The notes under the pieces: generated by a model
What the model was told of the DNA's origin: nothing
The model's database searches: none
What the model saw: the letters and a program-made list of their open reading frames with translations, nothing else
Part shown: piece by piece, positions 45,251 through 53,666 of the stretch
Numbering within the stretch: the stretch's first letter is position 1
How the letters are laid out: each line of letters begins with the position of its first letter
Made by a program: the position numbers and the translations under genes
NCBI GenBank assembly: GCA_964465375.1
Contig: CAYXIJ010000015.1
Location: 1-53,666, forward strand
DNA from: CAJWKT01 sp964465375
Lineage (GTDB): Bacteria > Pseudomonadota > Gammaproteobacteria > Steroidobacterales > Rariloculaceae
DNA: 53,666 nt
Direction: 5' to 3'

Positions 45251-46453
45251 ATGAAGGTTGTAGTTTTAGGGGCAGGAATCGTTGGCTTAACGACTGCCTA
45301 CTATTTAGTAAAGAAAGGTCATTCGGTAACAGTTGTTGATAAAGCCGATGCCGTAGCATGCGGTGCCAGTCATAGTAATGGTGGACAGCTATCGTATAGT
45401 TTTACCGATCCAATCAATAGACCCAGCCTAATTGAGGGCCTACCCTCATTTTTATTCGGTAAAGACAAAGGTATTACCATCAACCCACACCTTCGGCCCC
45501 AAACCTTCAAGTGGATTTTTCAGTTTTATACTCATAGCTCAAAGCAAAAATATCTCGAAAACTCTCTTAATTTACTGAAGCTTTCTGCTCTTTCAGAAAA
45601 ACTAATGGATAAGCTGATGACAGAGCTTTCCTTTGATTTTTCTTACCTAAAATCAGGAAAGCTTGTCCTGTATGAAAACGAAAAGGACTTAGATCTTGCC
45701 TTATCGAGATCCGATATAAAAAATGATCTGGGAATACATATAGAGAAGTGCTCACTTGATGAAGCAATAAACATTGAACCTGGGGTAAGGCATATAGAAT
45801 CTACTTTCAAGGGAGCCATTTTTTCTAAAACCGATGCCGTTGGAAATGCCCATATTTTTTGCAAGCGTCTACATGAATGGTTAAGGAGGAGTGAGACAAA
45901 ATTTCTGCTCAAAACAACCGCCAAGAAAATCAACCCTAAAGCCAATAAAATTTTGTCTATTGAAACTAATAACGGGACTCTAGAGGCTGAAAACGTAGTG
46001 GCATGCTTGGGAGCTGATACTGGGAGCTTGATAACGACAAATATCCCGATTGAACCCGTCCGAGGTTACAGCTTAACGTTACCTTTGGGTAAAGAAACTT
46101 TTTTAACCAGCATGACGTTAACTGAGAAAAGAATACTTTTTTCTCGACTTGAAAATAAAATTCGAATCACTGGTTTTGCTGACTTTGTTGGCTTCAAAGA
46201 AAAATATATCCAGTCCAGAATTGATACATTAAGAAAAACTGCTCAGGAAATTGCCCCGCATCTTGCAGATTATGAATCTGAGCAGATTGATACTTGGTCC
46301 GGCCTGAGGCCATTAACTCCCAACAGTGTGCCAATAATTGGGCCTACTAAAATTAAGGGTTTGTATATGAACACGGGGCATGGATTCTTTGGGTGGACTT
46401 TAGCTTGTGGCTCTGGATATACTCTAGCGAATTCCATTGACAGTTCTTATTAA
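45251..46453 (+). CDS. FAD-dependent amino-acid dehydrogenase, DadA-like
   Basis: A 400-residue flavoenzyme of the DAO superfamily that probably oxidises D-amino acids to 2-oxo acids. The FAD motif is VVVLGAGIVGLTTAYYLVKKGHSV. GASHSNGGQLSYSF matches the DadA active-site strand, and the C-terminal flavin-binding loop is WSGLRPLTPNSVPIIGPT followed by NTGHGFFGWTLACGSG. The length is close to E. coli DadA (432) with a slightly shorter C-terminus. Its end overlaps the next gene by 17 bases. Other amine substrates, such as proline or glycine derivatives, are possible. Confidence 0.87.
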   Translation: MKVVVLGAGIVGLTTAYYLVKKGHSVTVVDKADAVACGASHSNGGQLSYSFTDPINRPSLIEGLPSFLFGKDKGITINPHLRPQTFKWIFQFYTHSSKQKYLENSLNLLKLSALSEKLMDKLMTELSFDFSYLKSGKLVLYENEKDLDLALSRSDIKNDLGIHIEKCSLDEAINIEPGVRHIESTFKGAIFSKTDAVGNAHIFCKRLHEWLRRSETKFLLKTTAKKINPKANKILSIETNNGTLEAENVVACLGADTGSLITTNIPIEPVRGYSLTLPLGKETFLTSMTLTEKRILFSRLENKIRITGFADFVGFKEKYIQSRIDTLRKTAQEIAPHLADYESEQIDTWSGLRPLTPNSVPIIGPTKIKGLYMNTGHGFFGWTLACGSGYTLANSIDSSY

Positions 46454-47249
46454 GAATAAACCCCTGAGAATTTCAAAAATAATTTTTGCTATTTTTTTTC
46501 TGGGCATGGCATTAGATGCTCTAGCTCAGGCAGTTCCTATCGTAAAGAAACCATTTTCAGATGAGCCTAAATCACTGTTGCTGATCGGTAATAGTTTCAT
46601 GTATTACAACAACAGTATGCATCGTCCCCTGTTGGGCATACATAATTCGATCCATGAAGAAAATATTAAAACAAGAGTGTTTTACATTAATGGATCATCG
46701 CTAAGCTGGCATGACGTAGAATCTTATGTAACCAACGAAAACATTGGCGCTTTTAGGTTCAACAATGAAGATAAAATCGTGCCCTATGCAGATAGAAGTT
46801 ATGACATTGCAATTATGCAAGACTGTAGCCTGTGCCCCATTCATCCCGAGCTCTCCTCAGATTTTCGAAAATATGTGAAGGAACACTCGAAAACACTGCG
46901 GAATTACAGCATTGAACCTGCCTTGATGATGACCTGGGCTTACAAAAATGAGCCGTCAATGATCGAGGCTATTTCAACAGAGTACACCACTGTTGGAAAT
47001 GAAAATAATCTTCTGGTTATTCCGGCCGGGCTAGCATTCTCAAGAACAATTCAGGAATATCCTGAAATAGAACTATATTCAGATAATCGGCACCCGAGTC
47101 CAGAGGGGACCTACTTAGCCGCAGCAACAATCTATGTCTCCGTCTTTCAATCATCACCCGCTGGGAACCCTTACAAATACGGTTTAGATAAAAAAACAAG
47201 AGAAATATTACAGAGAATAGCCTGGGAAACTTTTCTGGATTATTACTAG
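46437..47249 (+). CDS. Exported SGNH-like hydrolase of unknown substrate
   Basis: A 270-residue protein with a signal peptide (IIFAIFFLGMALDALAQA). The block LLLIGNSFMYYNNSMHR has the Gly-Asn-Ser start of SGNH (GDSL) hydrolases, INGSSLSWHD may supply the second block, and DNRHPSPEGTYLAA supplies the Asp and His. This arrangement resembles the DUF4886 branch. The start appears to be TTG 46437, 17 bases inside the DadA-like gene, since later ATGs would cut the signal peptide. It could be a deacetylase or esterase; this is inference. Confidence 0.65.
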   Translation: MTVLIKNKPLRISKIIFAIFFLGMALDALAQAVPIVKKPFSDEPKSLLLIGNSFMYYNNSMHRPLLGIHNSIHEENIKTRVFYINGSSLSWHDVESYVTNENIGAFRFNNEDKIVPYADRSYDIAIMQDCSLCPIHPELSSDFRKYVKEHSKTLRNYSIEPALMMTWAYKNEPSMIEAISTEYTTVGNENNLLVIPAGLAFSRTIQEYPEIELYSDNRHPSPEGTYLAAATIYVSVFQSSPAGNPYKYGLDKKTREILQRIAWETFLDYY

Positions 47250-47265
47250 AAAAACTGTAACCTGA

Positions 47266-47649
47266 CTAACGAAGGCCCGAATATGTTAACCCATCGGCAG
47301 GCCGTTCAAGTTTCTGTAAATTCACCCGCTTCGTAGCGCCCCTTCCAGGCCAGCCACTGACAATAACACGATCACCTTCGCGTATTGTATCTTCTGAGAA
47401 ACCGCGCTCCGTCATCACATTTGTGTTACCCCATTCCAGTTCCCACCTCTCAACTTCCCCTTCCTCATTTGCGACCTCAAGATAAATAAAGACATGAGGA
47501 TTACGCCATAAGTACCTAAGCACAATTCCTTCTAAATGAACCTCTTGATCCACATGATAGTTCGCGGGCCAGGAATGATGTGCATTGGCTGTCTCTTCGG
47601 GGTTAAGTAGCGCAATCAACAACAAGCCAGGGATGAGCGTTAAATACAT
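47266..47649 (-). CDS. DUF6152 exported protein (stand-alone)
   Basis: About 127 residues. A signal peptide (MYLTLIPGLLLIALLNPEET, cleaved after ANA) leads directly into HHSWPANYH, then LEGIVLRYLWRNPHVFIYLE, WELEWGNTNVMTERGF and IREGDRVIVSGWP, the full DUF6152 pattern. ATG 47649 has GGAGGG seven bases upstream; it starts four bases after the partner lipoprotein gene, so the two form a coupled pair. Function unknown. Confidence 0.85.
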   Translation of the reverse strand: MYLTLIPGLLLIALLNPEETANAHHSWPANYHVDQEVHLEGIVLRYLWRNPHVFIYLEVANEEGEVERWELEWGNTNVMTERGFSEDTIREGDRVIVSGWPGRGATKRVNLQKLERPADGLTYSGLR

Positions 47650-47653
47650 ACCT

Positions 47654-48367
47654 CTACCCTCCGATGGGTGGGCGCACTTCACAGGGATAAGGCCGAATTT
47701 CAAGATCCGGAGCGTAGCGATGGGCTATGACTCTAGTGAAAGGCGCAAGTAAATAGACAGGGTCCTCTAGCGTAATCATGATAATCAGGTAGTCGCCGTC
47801 CCGGATGAATCGTTCAGTCAGGTGAGCCTGTTCACTGTGTGGAGCACCATTTCTGCGGATATACCCTTCCTCAAAATGACTTGTGTCAACCACCAGAGTT
47901 TGTCCTTCCCAGTGCCCGATTGAATGACCCATGGGAGTCCGCCTTGCGTCCGGAGGCGGATGTGCGCGGCCATCTAAAAAAACAGTACGAACCTGCTCGA
48001 AAGATTCCATATTGAAAGTGACCGTGTCAGGTTCCTGCACAATCTCCCAGCGAAGCGCACTGCGCATAATATAAGGAGGCGAATGGGGCTTGCATTGGTT
48101 CTCTGGTAGATACTGGGTGTCAGGTGTGTACTCACGCGCCTTGGCTAACCCTGCTTCGTTGAGCGGCAGTCCAGAAAAATCACCCAGCTCCGGTCCATCG
48201 AATCGATAAAGACGATCCTCCGGCTCTAAAATGGGCACCAATACACCCCGAAAATCAGGCGTAGACCGTACCTCAGGCGTGTCGGCTTCTTGGCTTCTGT
48301 CATCGGACTGGCAGCCGCCCAACCAAAACAGAACGATCATTGCATGGCAAAATATTCTCTTCTTCAT
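47654..48367 (-). CDS. Lipoprotein with the GHSIGxW-type partner domain
   Basis: About 237 residues. The signal sequence KKRIFCHAMIVLFWLGGC ends in a lipobox, so the protein is likely a lipoprotein processed by LspA. The domain contains NQCKPHSPPY, VFLDGRAHPPPD, MGHSIGHWEGQTLVVDTSHF, TERF and a terminal PYPC near the end. The same domain forms the C-terminal half of the two fused DUF6152 proteins. ATG 48367 gives the lipobox at a normal distance; the frame is open to 48397. It lies 60 bases after the NHL gene and just before DUF6152. Function unknown. Confidence 0.8.
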   Translation of the reverse strand: MKKRIFCHAMIVLFWLGGCQSDDRSQEADTPEVRSTPDFRGVLVPILEPEDRLYRFDGPELGDFSGLPLNEAGLAKAREYTPDTQYLPENQCKPHSPPYIMRSALRWEIVQEPDTVTFNMESFEQVRTVFLDGRAHPPPDARRTPMGHSIGHWEGQTLVVDTSHFEEGYIRRNGAPHSEQAHLTERFIRDGDYLIIMITLEDPVYLLAPFTRVIAHRYAPDLEIRPYPCEVRPPIGG

Positions 48368-48427
48368 TGCCTGCCTTGGGTCAAAATGCCGAAGCAAAAA
48401 ACATATACCTTAGTCGCCTTCATTGTC

Positions 48428-51400
48428 CTATCTTAAAATAATTTCCTTAGCATCACCCGCCGCGCCAACAAACCTGAGCTGCCCTTCCGCTGTCTCTCCC
48501 GAAGGATTGACTAAAAGAATTTCTGTAGCTAAACCCCGCCCCTCAGAGATATCCGGAAATTCCAATAGCCCGCTCCCAGAATTTGTTAAATTGACATAGC
48601 TGATTTCATTTTCAATCAGATCACCACGCATATTTCTCGTAATCCGACGAGCACTCAAAGCTAGCGGCACATCGCTCCAGAACCGTAAAGCCCCCCGATA
48701 ACTACGAATATTGAACAGATCAGCTAGGGACCAGTCCCGTTGGGCATAAGCTGGCAAAATTTGCTCCCATCGGCCACTCTCATTCCCCATTTTGTCAAAA
48801 AGTGTCAGGCGGACCGTCGCGGGGGTGCGGCTGGCATTGGCAAACGAAAAATTCATATGCGTTTCCCCGTGACGAATAATTGATGACATGGTATCCACCG
48901 GCACCCACGCACTTGCGGCAGTCACCTTTGCGGGAATTTCCGTCTCATTCAGCAACAGCGCTCCCTTCCATGAGCTCAACCGAACTGTAGCTGAAGGTGC
49001 TACACCCGTCGTCGGAGTAATCACTGCATAGGCTGTATCCTCAACCCCTAACGATGACCCAAGATCCCAACTGAAGGCCTCGCCAGGCTCTATCCGATAA
49101 CCCATTACGCCTGGCTGAGATTGAGTAACAGCAGCACCATCACGACCAGAGAGGGCAATCTGGCCCTCGATAACCGACGTACTTGGGTTAAGTAATACAA
49201 ATTCTGATCGATAGCCTCCCCCAATCTTCAAACCAGGCAGCACCAGTGGGTCTCTCTTGCCATCCCATCCGCTTGAGCCCGCGGAAGCCAACACTAGGCT
49301 ATCCCCTCGAATGGTGGGCCGGCGTCCCAGCATTACAGTAGCGACCGGCCATTGGGCATCTATCTCCAGCCCAGCCTCAACCTCTTCTAGGGAAATTCCG
49401 AAAAGTTCGTCTATGCTTGCCTCAAATCTCCCACCTCCAGGTACGATGGCCTGCGAAAAATGTGTTTCACCGCCCAAAGACAACCGTAGATCAATTGGAT
49501 TTTCTCTAGAATCTGGATTGCTGACTAACAAAGTGTTTGCTCTCTTGTTGCGCCCATCAAAGTAAAGCAACGTTTTCTCTTGTGAAGTGGAGGCAGCGAC
49601 ACTAGTTTCGCTAAGCAATACACGTCCACGCCGCTTGGCCAGCACATCAAGCTCTTGCCTCGTAGAGCTGTAAACGAGAATTCCACCCAAAGCTGGGCTC
49701 CCTTGAAAGCTCCCGCGCCAAGCCTCCCGAACATCGCGCCCAGGCTTATCCTCCCGCCCATTCCACGCATCCAAAGTGCCATAGCTCAACATCGTGCGAG
49801 CCGGTACCCTTACCAATCTTTCTGCGCGAGGCAAATCAAAAACCATCAATCGACCCCAGAAGGAATCGGTCGCATAAATCCTCTGGTGCTGGGAGTCGAA
49901 TGTGATTTCTCTGGGGTCAAGCAATTGCTCCTGCTCTCCATTACCCGGATTGCGGCTGACAAAATCATCCTGCCCAATCACACCAATTGCCGGCATCCCA
50001 GTTTCAAGCACTTCGGGACGAGCATCAAAAAAAAGTATCCGGTCATTACCTTTATCGTTTACTAATAAACGTTTGTTTGCCGAGTCATAGGTGATTCCGC
50101 TTGCCATACGGAACCGACGACGCCCCACATCATCGCTCACTTCCACTACATCAAGGCGAAGCTCGTCGGTCAGAACGTCATTCGTCTGCCCCAAAATGGC
50201 AAACGCCGGTGCGCCGTCTTCCCATTGTTCAGGACTAGCATTAAAAGCCATCACACGGGAATTATTTCCATCCACCACGAACAAGCGATCATGCTCGGTG
50301 TCGTACACAAGGCCACTGGGTGTATCAAACCCCCGATTGTTTGCAGGTCCCCGGCCGCTCACAATCCTTGCACCCAAAGTATTTCCAGGACTGTCGTTCC
50401 TGCGAGCGCTCCCACTTGGCGTAGGCTCATTAGAAACAAAGTCCTCTTGACCCAAGACACCAACTGCAGAAGCCCCATTTCTGACCATGCCCGGGCTTAT
50501 ATCAAATGCCAGTACCCGGTGATTGATACCATCAGAAACAAAAAGACGCTGGTTTTTACTATCAACCTCCAAAGCCAGTGGTGTCGGTGCTGTGGACTGA
50601 ATTCCACGGCCCCAGGCGACACCAAAATTCATACGATCTGACCCCAGCCCAGGCCCCTCGGACTGAAAATTAGGCTGACCTAAAACGGCAATAGCATCAT
50701 CAAAAGTAGAAAGCCGATCCGGATGTGCATCAAACACGAGGACTCGATTGTGCCATCCGTCACCAACAAAAAGTTGCTTGTTGCTTACATCGTAGGCAAG
50801 TGCGAGGGGAATTTGCATTGTATTGGCAGCAATATCACGTAACCGTCCCGAGTGTTCATCGGGTTGGCCCAAAATAACCTTGGCTGCCCGATCAACAATC
50901 CTGTTCTCTGCATCAAGCTCATACATGACTACCCGATTGTTGTATTGGTCATTTACAAACAATCGGTGATCAAATGGATCAAGAGCCACTGCCCTCGGGT
51001 AAACGTAGCGTGCATTGATGCGGCCATAAGCAGCCCGCGCATCAAAATCAGGGTTGCCCTCTTGATCATAATGCCCCAGAACATCAAATGCGCGCATGCC
51101 CGTGTGCACATTTTCTGGAGAAAAATCATATAAAAGCACACGATTCCCTCCTGGATACCCAGAGGCCACATAAAGCGTATTAGTTTCCTCATCTAGAAAA
51201 GGTCGAGGAGAATTCTCAAAAACATCGCTTGTTGCGCGCTTAGGGGGACCAAAGTCCTCCTGAAAAAGTACAGCAAACGCATCTGGATTACTCTCAATCC
51301 GCTCAGGATGCACATCGAAGACCAGCATACGATTTAACACACTGCCTTCGCTCACCAACAAACGCTGCTCCTTAACATCCAGAATCGTGGCCCCAGGAAT

Positions 51401-52552
51401 CAACTTCTTAAGATCCGATCGGTCCTGTCTGGAAAAAAAATCGTTTTGACCCAAAACGTGAGTGGCACTTGTACCTGACTGAAGCCTACCTTCGTCGACA
51501 TCAAAAATTAAAACACGCTTATTGCCAACGTCAGTAACAAATAAACGCTGATTCGTATGATCATAGCGCAGGCTCCCGGGACGATTGAGACGGTCGGGAC
51601 CGATACCGGGGTCTCTTTCATCAAAGTCCGGCTGCCCAATCACCAAGGAAGCATTCATCCCTGTCCTAAGGCTCTCTGGTGAAACGTCGAATATTAGAAT
51701 TCGGTTATTCACGGCGTCACTGACAAATAGACGGTCGGTACCGATATCGTAATGAAGACTGCTTGGGTTGCCGATACGAGCCTGCCCAGACTCTTGCTCT
51801 TTACTAAAAAAATCATCTTGCCCAATGACAGCCATAGCATCAGGTGTTTCAGTTAGGCGATCCGGGTGGACATCCCACACCATGATTCGCCTATTAAGGC
51901 CATCCGCAACAAAAAGCCTCTGGTGTCTTTCATCCAGCACCGTCGAGCCGCGAGAGCCAAGTCTGTTTGCGCCAATGGCGCCTAACTCACGGGTCGTAAA
52001 ATCAGGTTGTCCAAGAACTGCCAGAGCCTCTGGTCCATTGGTCATACGATCAGGGTGCGCATCAAAAACGAGAATTCTGGGATTAGCGCCCCAGGCAATA
52101 ACTGCACCATCAGCTGAAAAAATCCGATGATTTACGCTGTCGTAGGCAGTAGCGCCTATAAGGGAACCCTCCGAGCGCGTGACGATGCCAGGTGAGTTTC
52201 TGCGCCCGTATAGAGATGGCTCACCAATGACGTAGTCCGCTGTCCGACTGGCTAGGGTGCCGTCCTCGTTTAGCGGATAAACGGAAAGTCGGCTTCCATG
52301 AGAACTTACAAAGAGACGATTATTGGCGCTGTCCAGCGCCGAAACACTGTTTCACCATTCACTGTGCGCAGTAGGTCCCCCATTAACCACACTACCCACA
52401 AAGGTAGGATTCTGCCAAATATCCTCCGCACTCAATGAATCACTAGCAGGAATGCCCTGAAGAGGAATTGACTGGGCTAAAACCCAGCTACTACCAAGCA
52501 GAAGACCAAACACGCTGATCAGTCCGGTGATCGAACAGTTATATTTTTTCAT
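48428..52552 (-). pseudogene. Secreted NHL-repeat beta-propeller protein, interrupted by one in-frame TGA
   Basis: A 1375-codon frame starting at ATG 52552 with a signal peptide (GLISVFGLLLGSSWVLAQ). Codon 67, TGA at 52354-52352, interrupts it; the frame is otherwise open to 48428. The 102 codons after the TGA already contain two propeller blades, so they are coding sequence. In all, 13 blades of about 60 residues can be counted, each with an RLFVxDxxNxRVLVFD core followed by AxxVLGQxDF. After them come about 420 residues of beta-rich domains (such as RANTLLVSNPDSRENPIDLR). It may be a recent pseudogene, a readthrough case or a sequence error. Without readthrough, the first downstream ATG (52045) has no export signal. 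Function: probably extracellular or periplasmic binding. Confidence 0.75.
52352..52354 (-). other. In-frame TGA in the NHL gene
   Basis: The triplet lies between codons for Trp and Asn in the same frame as both flanking segments (66 codons before it, 1307 sense codons after it). There is no frame change, so a single substitution from a codon such as TGG, CGA or GGA would explain it. Confidence 0.9.
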
Positions 52553-52709
52553 TCTTTTTCTCTTTTTTTGGTTAACATGAGCATCAGGCAATTACTACTA
52601 TAACTTTTATTTGGGGCGAATCGACAGCCCAAAAACGGGAAACTTTTTTAATTCTTTAAAATTACTAATTGAACAACAAGCTAGATGGTAGTGATTAGGA
52701 GAAACTTAT

Positions 52710-53426
52710 ATGACCGGTAATCGATTAGTCTATTTATCATTAGCTTTTGTCGCCCTATCCATTGTTGCCTGCGAATCTTCGGAAGAAAGCATTGTCGAAA
52801 ATGCAGAAAAAGGCCTCTCAAATGACAACCTCGTAGATAATCATTCTGAATTGTCCGGTCTCTGGTATAACGACCCCGGTGCCACTAGAAATTGGCCATC
52901 GACAGCAGAGGTACCAATCACACCGGCAGGGCAGAAAGTGGCTGACAGCTGGGTTCAGGATGAAGACCCAATGCTAGGATGCATCATCGGTTTTGGGAGA
53001 ATTGTCTCTGCACCGTTTCCTATGGAATTACTAATTGATGGAGACCGGGCAACAATCCTCTATGAGTACGATCACCAGATACGCCGGATATACATGGATG
53101 GGAGAGATCACCCAGATGATCTTTATCCAACTTTAATGGGACATTCGATTGGTTATTGGGAAAATAGTACTTTGGTTATAGAGACAATTGGCCTAGAGGG
53201 TAGCTATTTCCGTCCCTCAGGAGCATTGCCCTACTCCGATTCAGCTCGGATCACCGAGAGGTACTCTTCCCTTTCCGGAGGAAAACAGCTTCAAATAGAA
53301 TTCACTGTCGCAGACCCAAACTATTATCAGGAACCATGGAGTGTCACTTGGACCTACAGTCCTGCTGCAGAGATTCTGGAGTATCGATGCATTGTCCGTG
53401 AACATCTTGCGCCGGAATCACAGTAA
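52710..53426 (+). CDS. Lipoprotein with the GHSIGxW-type partner domain (second stand-alone copy)
   Basis: A 238-residue protein with a lipoprotein signal (RLVYLSLAFVALSIVAC). The domain shows the order LSGLWYNDP, LGCIIGFGR, ILYEYDHQIRRIYMDGRDHP, MGHSIGYWENSTLVIETIGL, ITERYSSL and a terminal EYRC. It is the closest here to the version often seen beside DUF6152 in other bacteria. GGAG lies eight bases upstream of the ATG. It is divergent from the NHL gene across 157 bases and precedes a DUF6152 gene by 57 bases. Confidence 0.82.
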   Translation: MTGNRLVYLSLAFVALSIVACESSEESIVENAEKGLSNDNLVDNHSELSGLWYNDPGATRNWPSTAEVPITPAGQKVADSWVQDEDPMLGCIIGFGRIVSAPFPMELLIDGDRATILYEYDHQIRRIYMDGRDHPDDLYPTLMGHSIGYWENSTLVIETIGLEGSYFRPSGALPYSDSARITERYSSLSGGKQLQIEFTVADPNYYQEPWSVTWTYSPAAEILEYRCIVREHLAPESQ

Positions 53427-53483
53427 GCAAGGGGCATATAGTTCATCCCAAGGTCGACACAAAACCCAAAAGGAAATTCTGAA

Positions 53484-53666
53484 ATGAAAAATCTTATGAC
53501 CATTTTGATTCTTGGGGTGATATCCATGGCAACGATTCCAAGCCATGCACACCACTCGTTCACCGCAGACTACAACCGAGAAAAACCTGCCACCATTGAG
53601 GGCACTGTCACGGAATTCTGGTTTGAAAATCCCCACACCCGCATCTATATGGAAGTTAAAAACGAG
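53484..53666 (+). CDS. DUF6152 exported protein, 5' part, truncated by the window edge
   Basis: The forward frame is open from ATG 53484 to the window edge (61 codons). It reads a signal peptide (MKNLMTILILGVISMATIPS) followed by HAHHSFTADYNREKPATIEG and FWFENPHTRIYMEV, the start of a DUF6152 domain. AGGA lies about ten bases before the ATG. It follows the partner lipoprotein gene on the same strand, the same order as the pair at the other end of the NHL gene. Confidence 0.85.
   Translation, partial: MKNLMTILILGVISMATIPSHAHHSFTADYNREKPATIEGTVTEFWFENPHTRIYMEVKNE

Noticed and set aside
49655..50690. Several forward open frames opposite the NHL gene
   Set aside because: They arise from the repeated blades on the other strand and are not supported by start signals or family features.
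52352..52354. Selenocysteine at the in-frame TGA
   Set aside because: No stem-loop was recognised just downstream, the residue lies at the edge of a propeller and not at a redox motif, and no selenoprotein family fits. A mutation, error or readthrough is simpler.

Overview
The window looks like part of the chromosome of a marine-type gammaproteobacterium, probably from an uncultivated lineage. Evidence: the gammaproteobacterial core blocks rpsT / murJ-ribF-ileS-lspA and ispB / rplU-rpmA-obgE, many outer-membrane and periplasmic proteins (two TonB-dependent receptors, a DUF5916 barrel, Tat and lipoprotein signals), and a DUF4212 plus sodium/solute symporter pair. Sampled core lines are near half G+C. 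No 16S gene is present, so the placement is inference. I saw no insertion sequence, prophage or CRISPR array.

Layout. 1-573: 5' part of an Nramp-type metal transporter that runs off the left edge. 0.7-6.1 kb: secreted amidase, DUF4212/SSS symporter pair and a secreted M20 peptidase. 6.1-10.4 kb: tctC-tctB-tctA-Gfo/Idh operon for uptake and probable oxidation of an organic acid. 10.5-12.8 kb: DUF5916 outer-membrane protein. 13.2-15.5 kb: tRNA-Thr(CGT), a fused DUF6152 protein starting 19 nt after it, a GST-like protein and a Fur/Irr-like regulator. 15.7-18.0 kb: M1-type metallopeptidase. 18.2-27.8 kb: housekeeping block (lspA, ileS, ribF, murJ, rpsT, obgE, rpmA, rplU, ispB). 27.9-31.7 kb: DUF1244 protein, TPP enzyme, sulfotransferase and IclR regulator. 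31.9-39.0 kb: TonB receptor, second fused DUF6152 protein, two exported cupin proteins and etfBA. 39.1-47.2 kb: an AT-richer block with gamma-glutamyltransferase, TonB receptor, LysR regulator, DadA-like oxidoreductase and an SGNH-like secreted protein. 47.3-53.7 kb: a large secreted NHL/beta-propeller gene interrupted by one in-frame TGA, flanked on both sides by a lipoprotein + DUF6152 pair.

The most unusual content is in three places. (1) DUF6152 and a second exported domain with a G-H-S-I-G-x-W type motif and two conserved cysteines occur at four loci, twice fused and twice as adjacent genes in the opposite order. (2) The NHL gene has a clean in-frame TGA at codon 67 of an otherwise open 1375-codon frame. 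(3) LspA and ribosomal protein L21 both carry lysine-rich C-terminal tails encoded by tandem DNA repeats. Several start codons were moved from the longest reading frame to a position backed by a ribosome binding site or signal peptide; these choices are stated in the entries.
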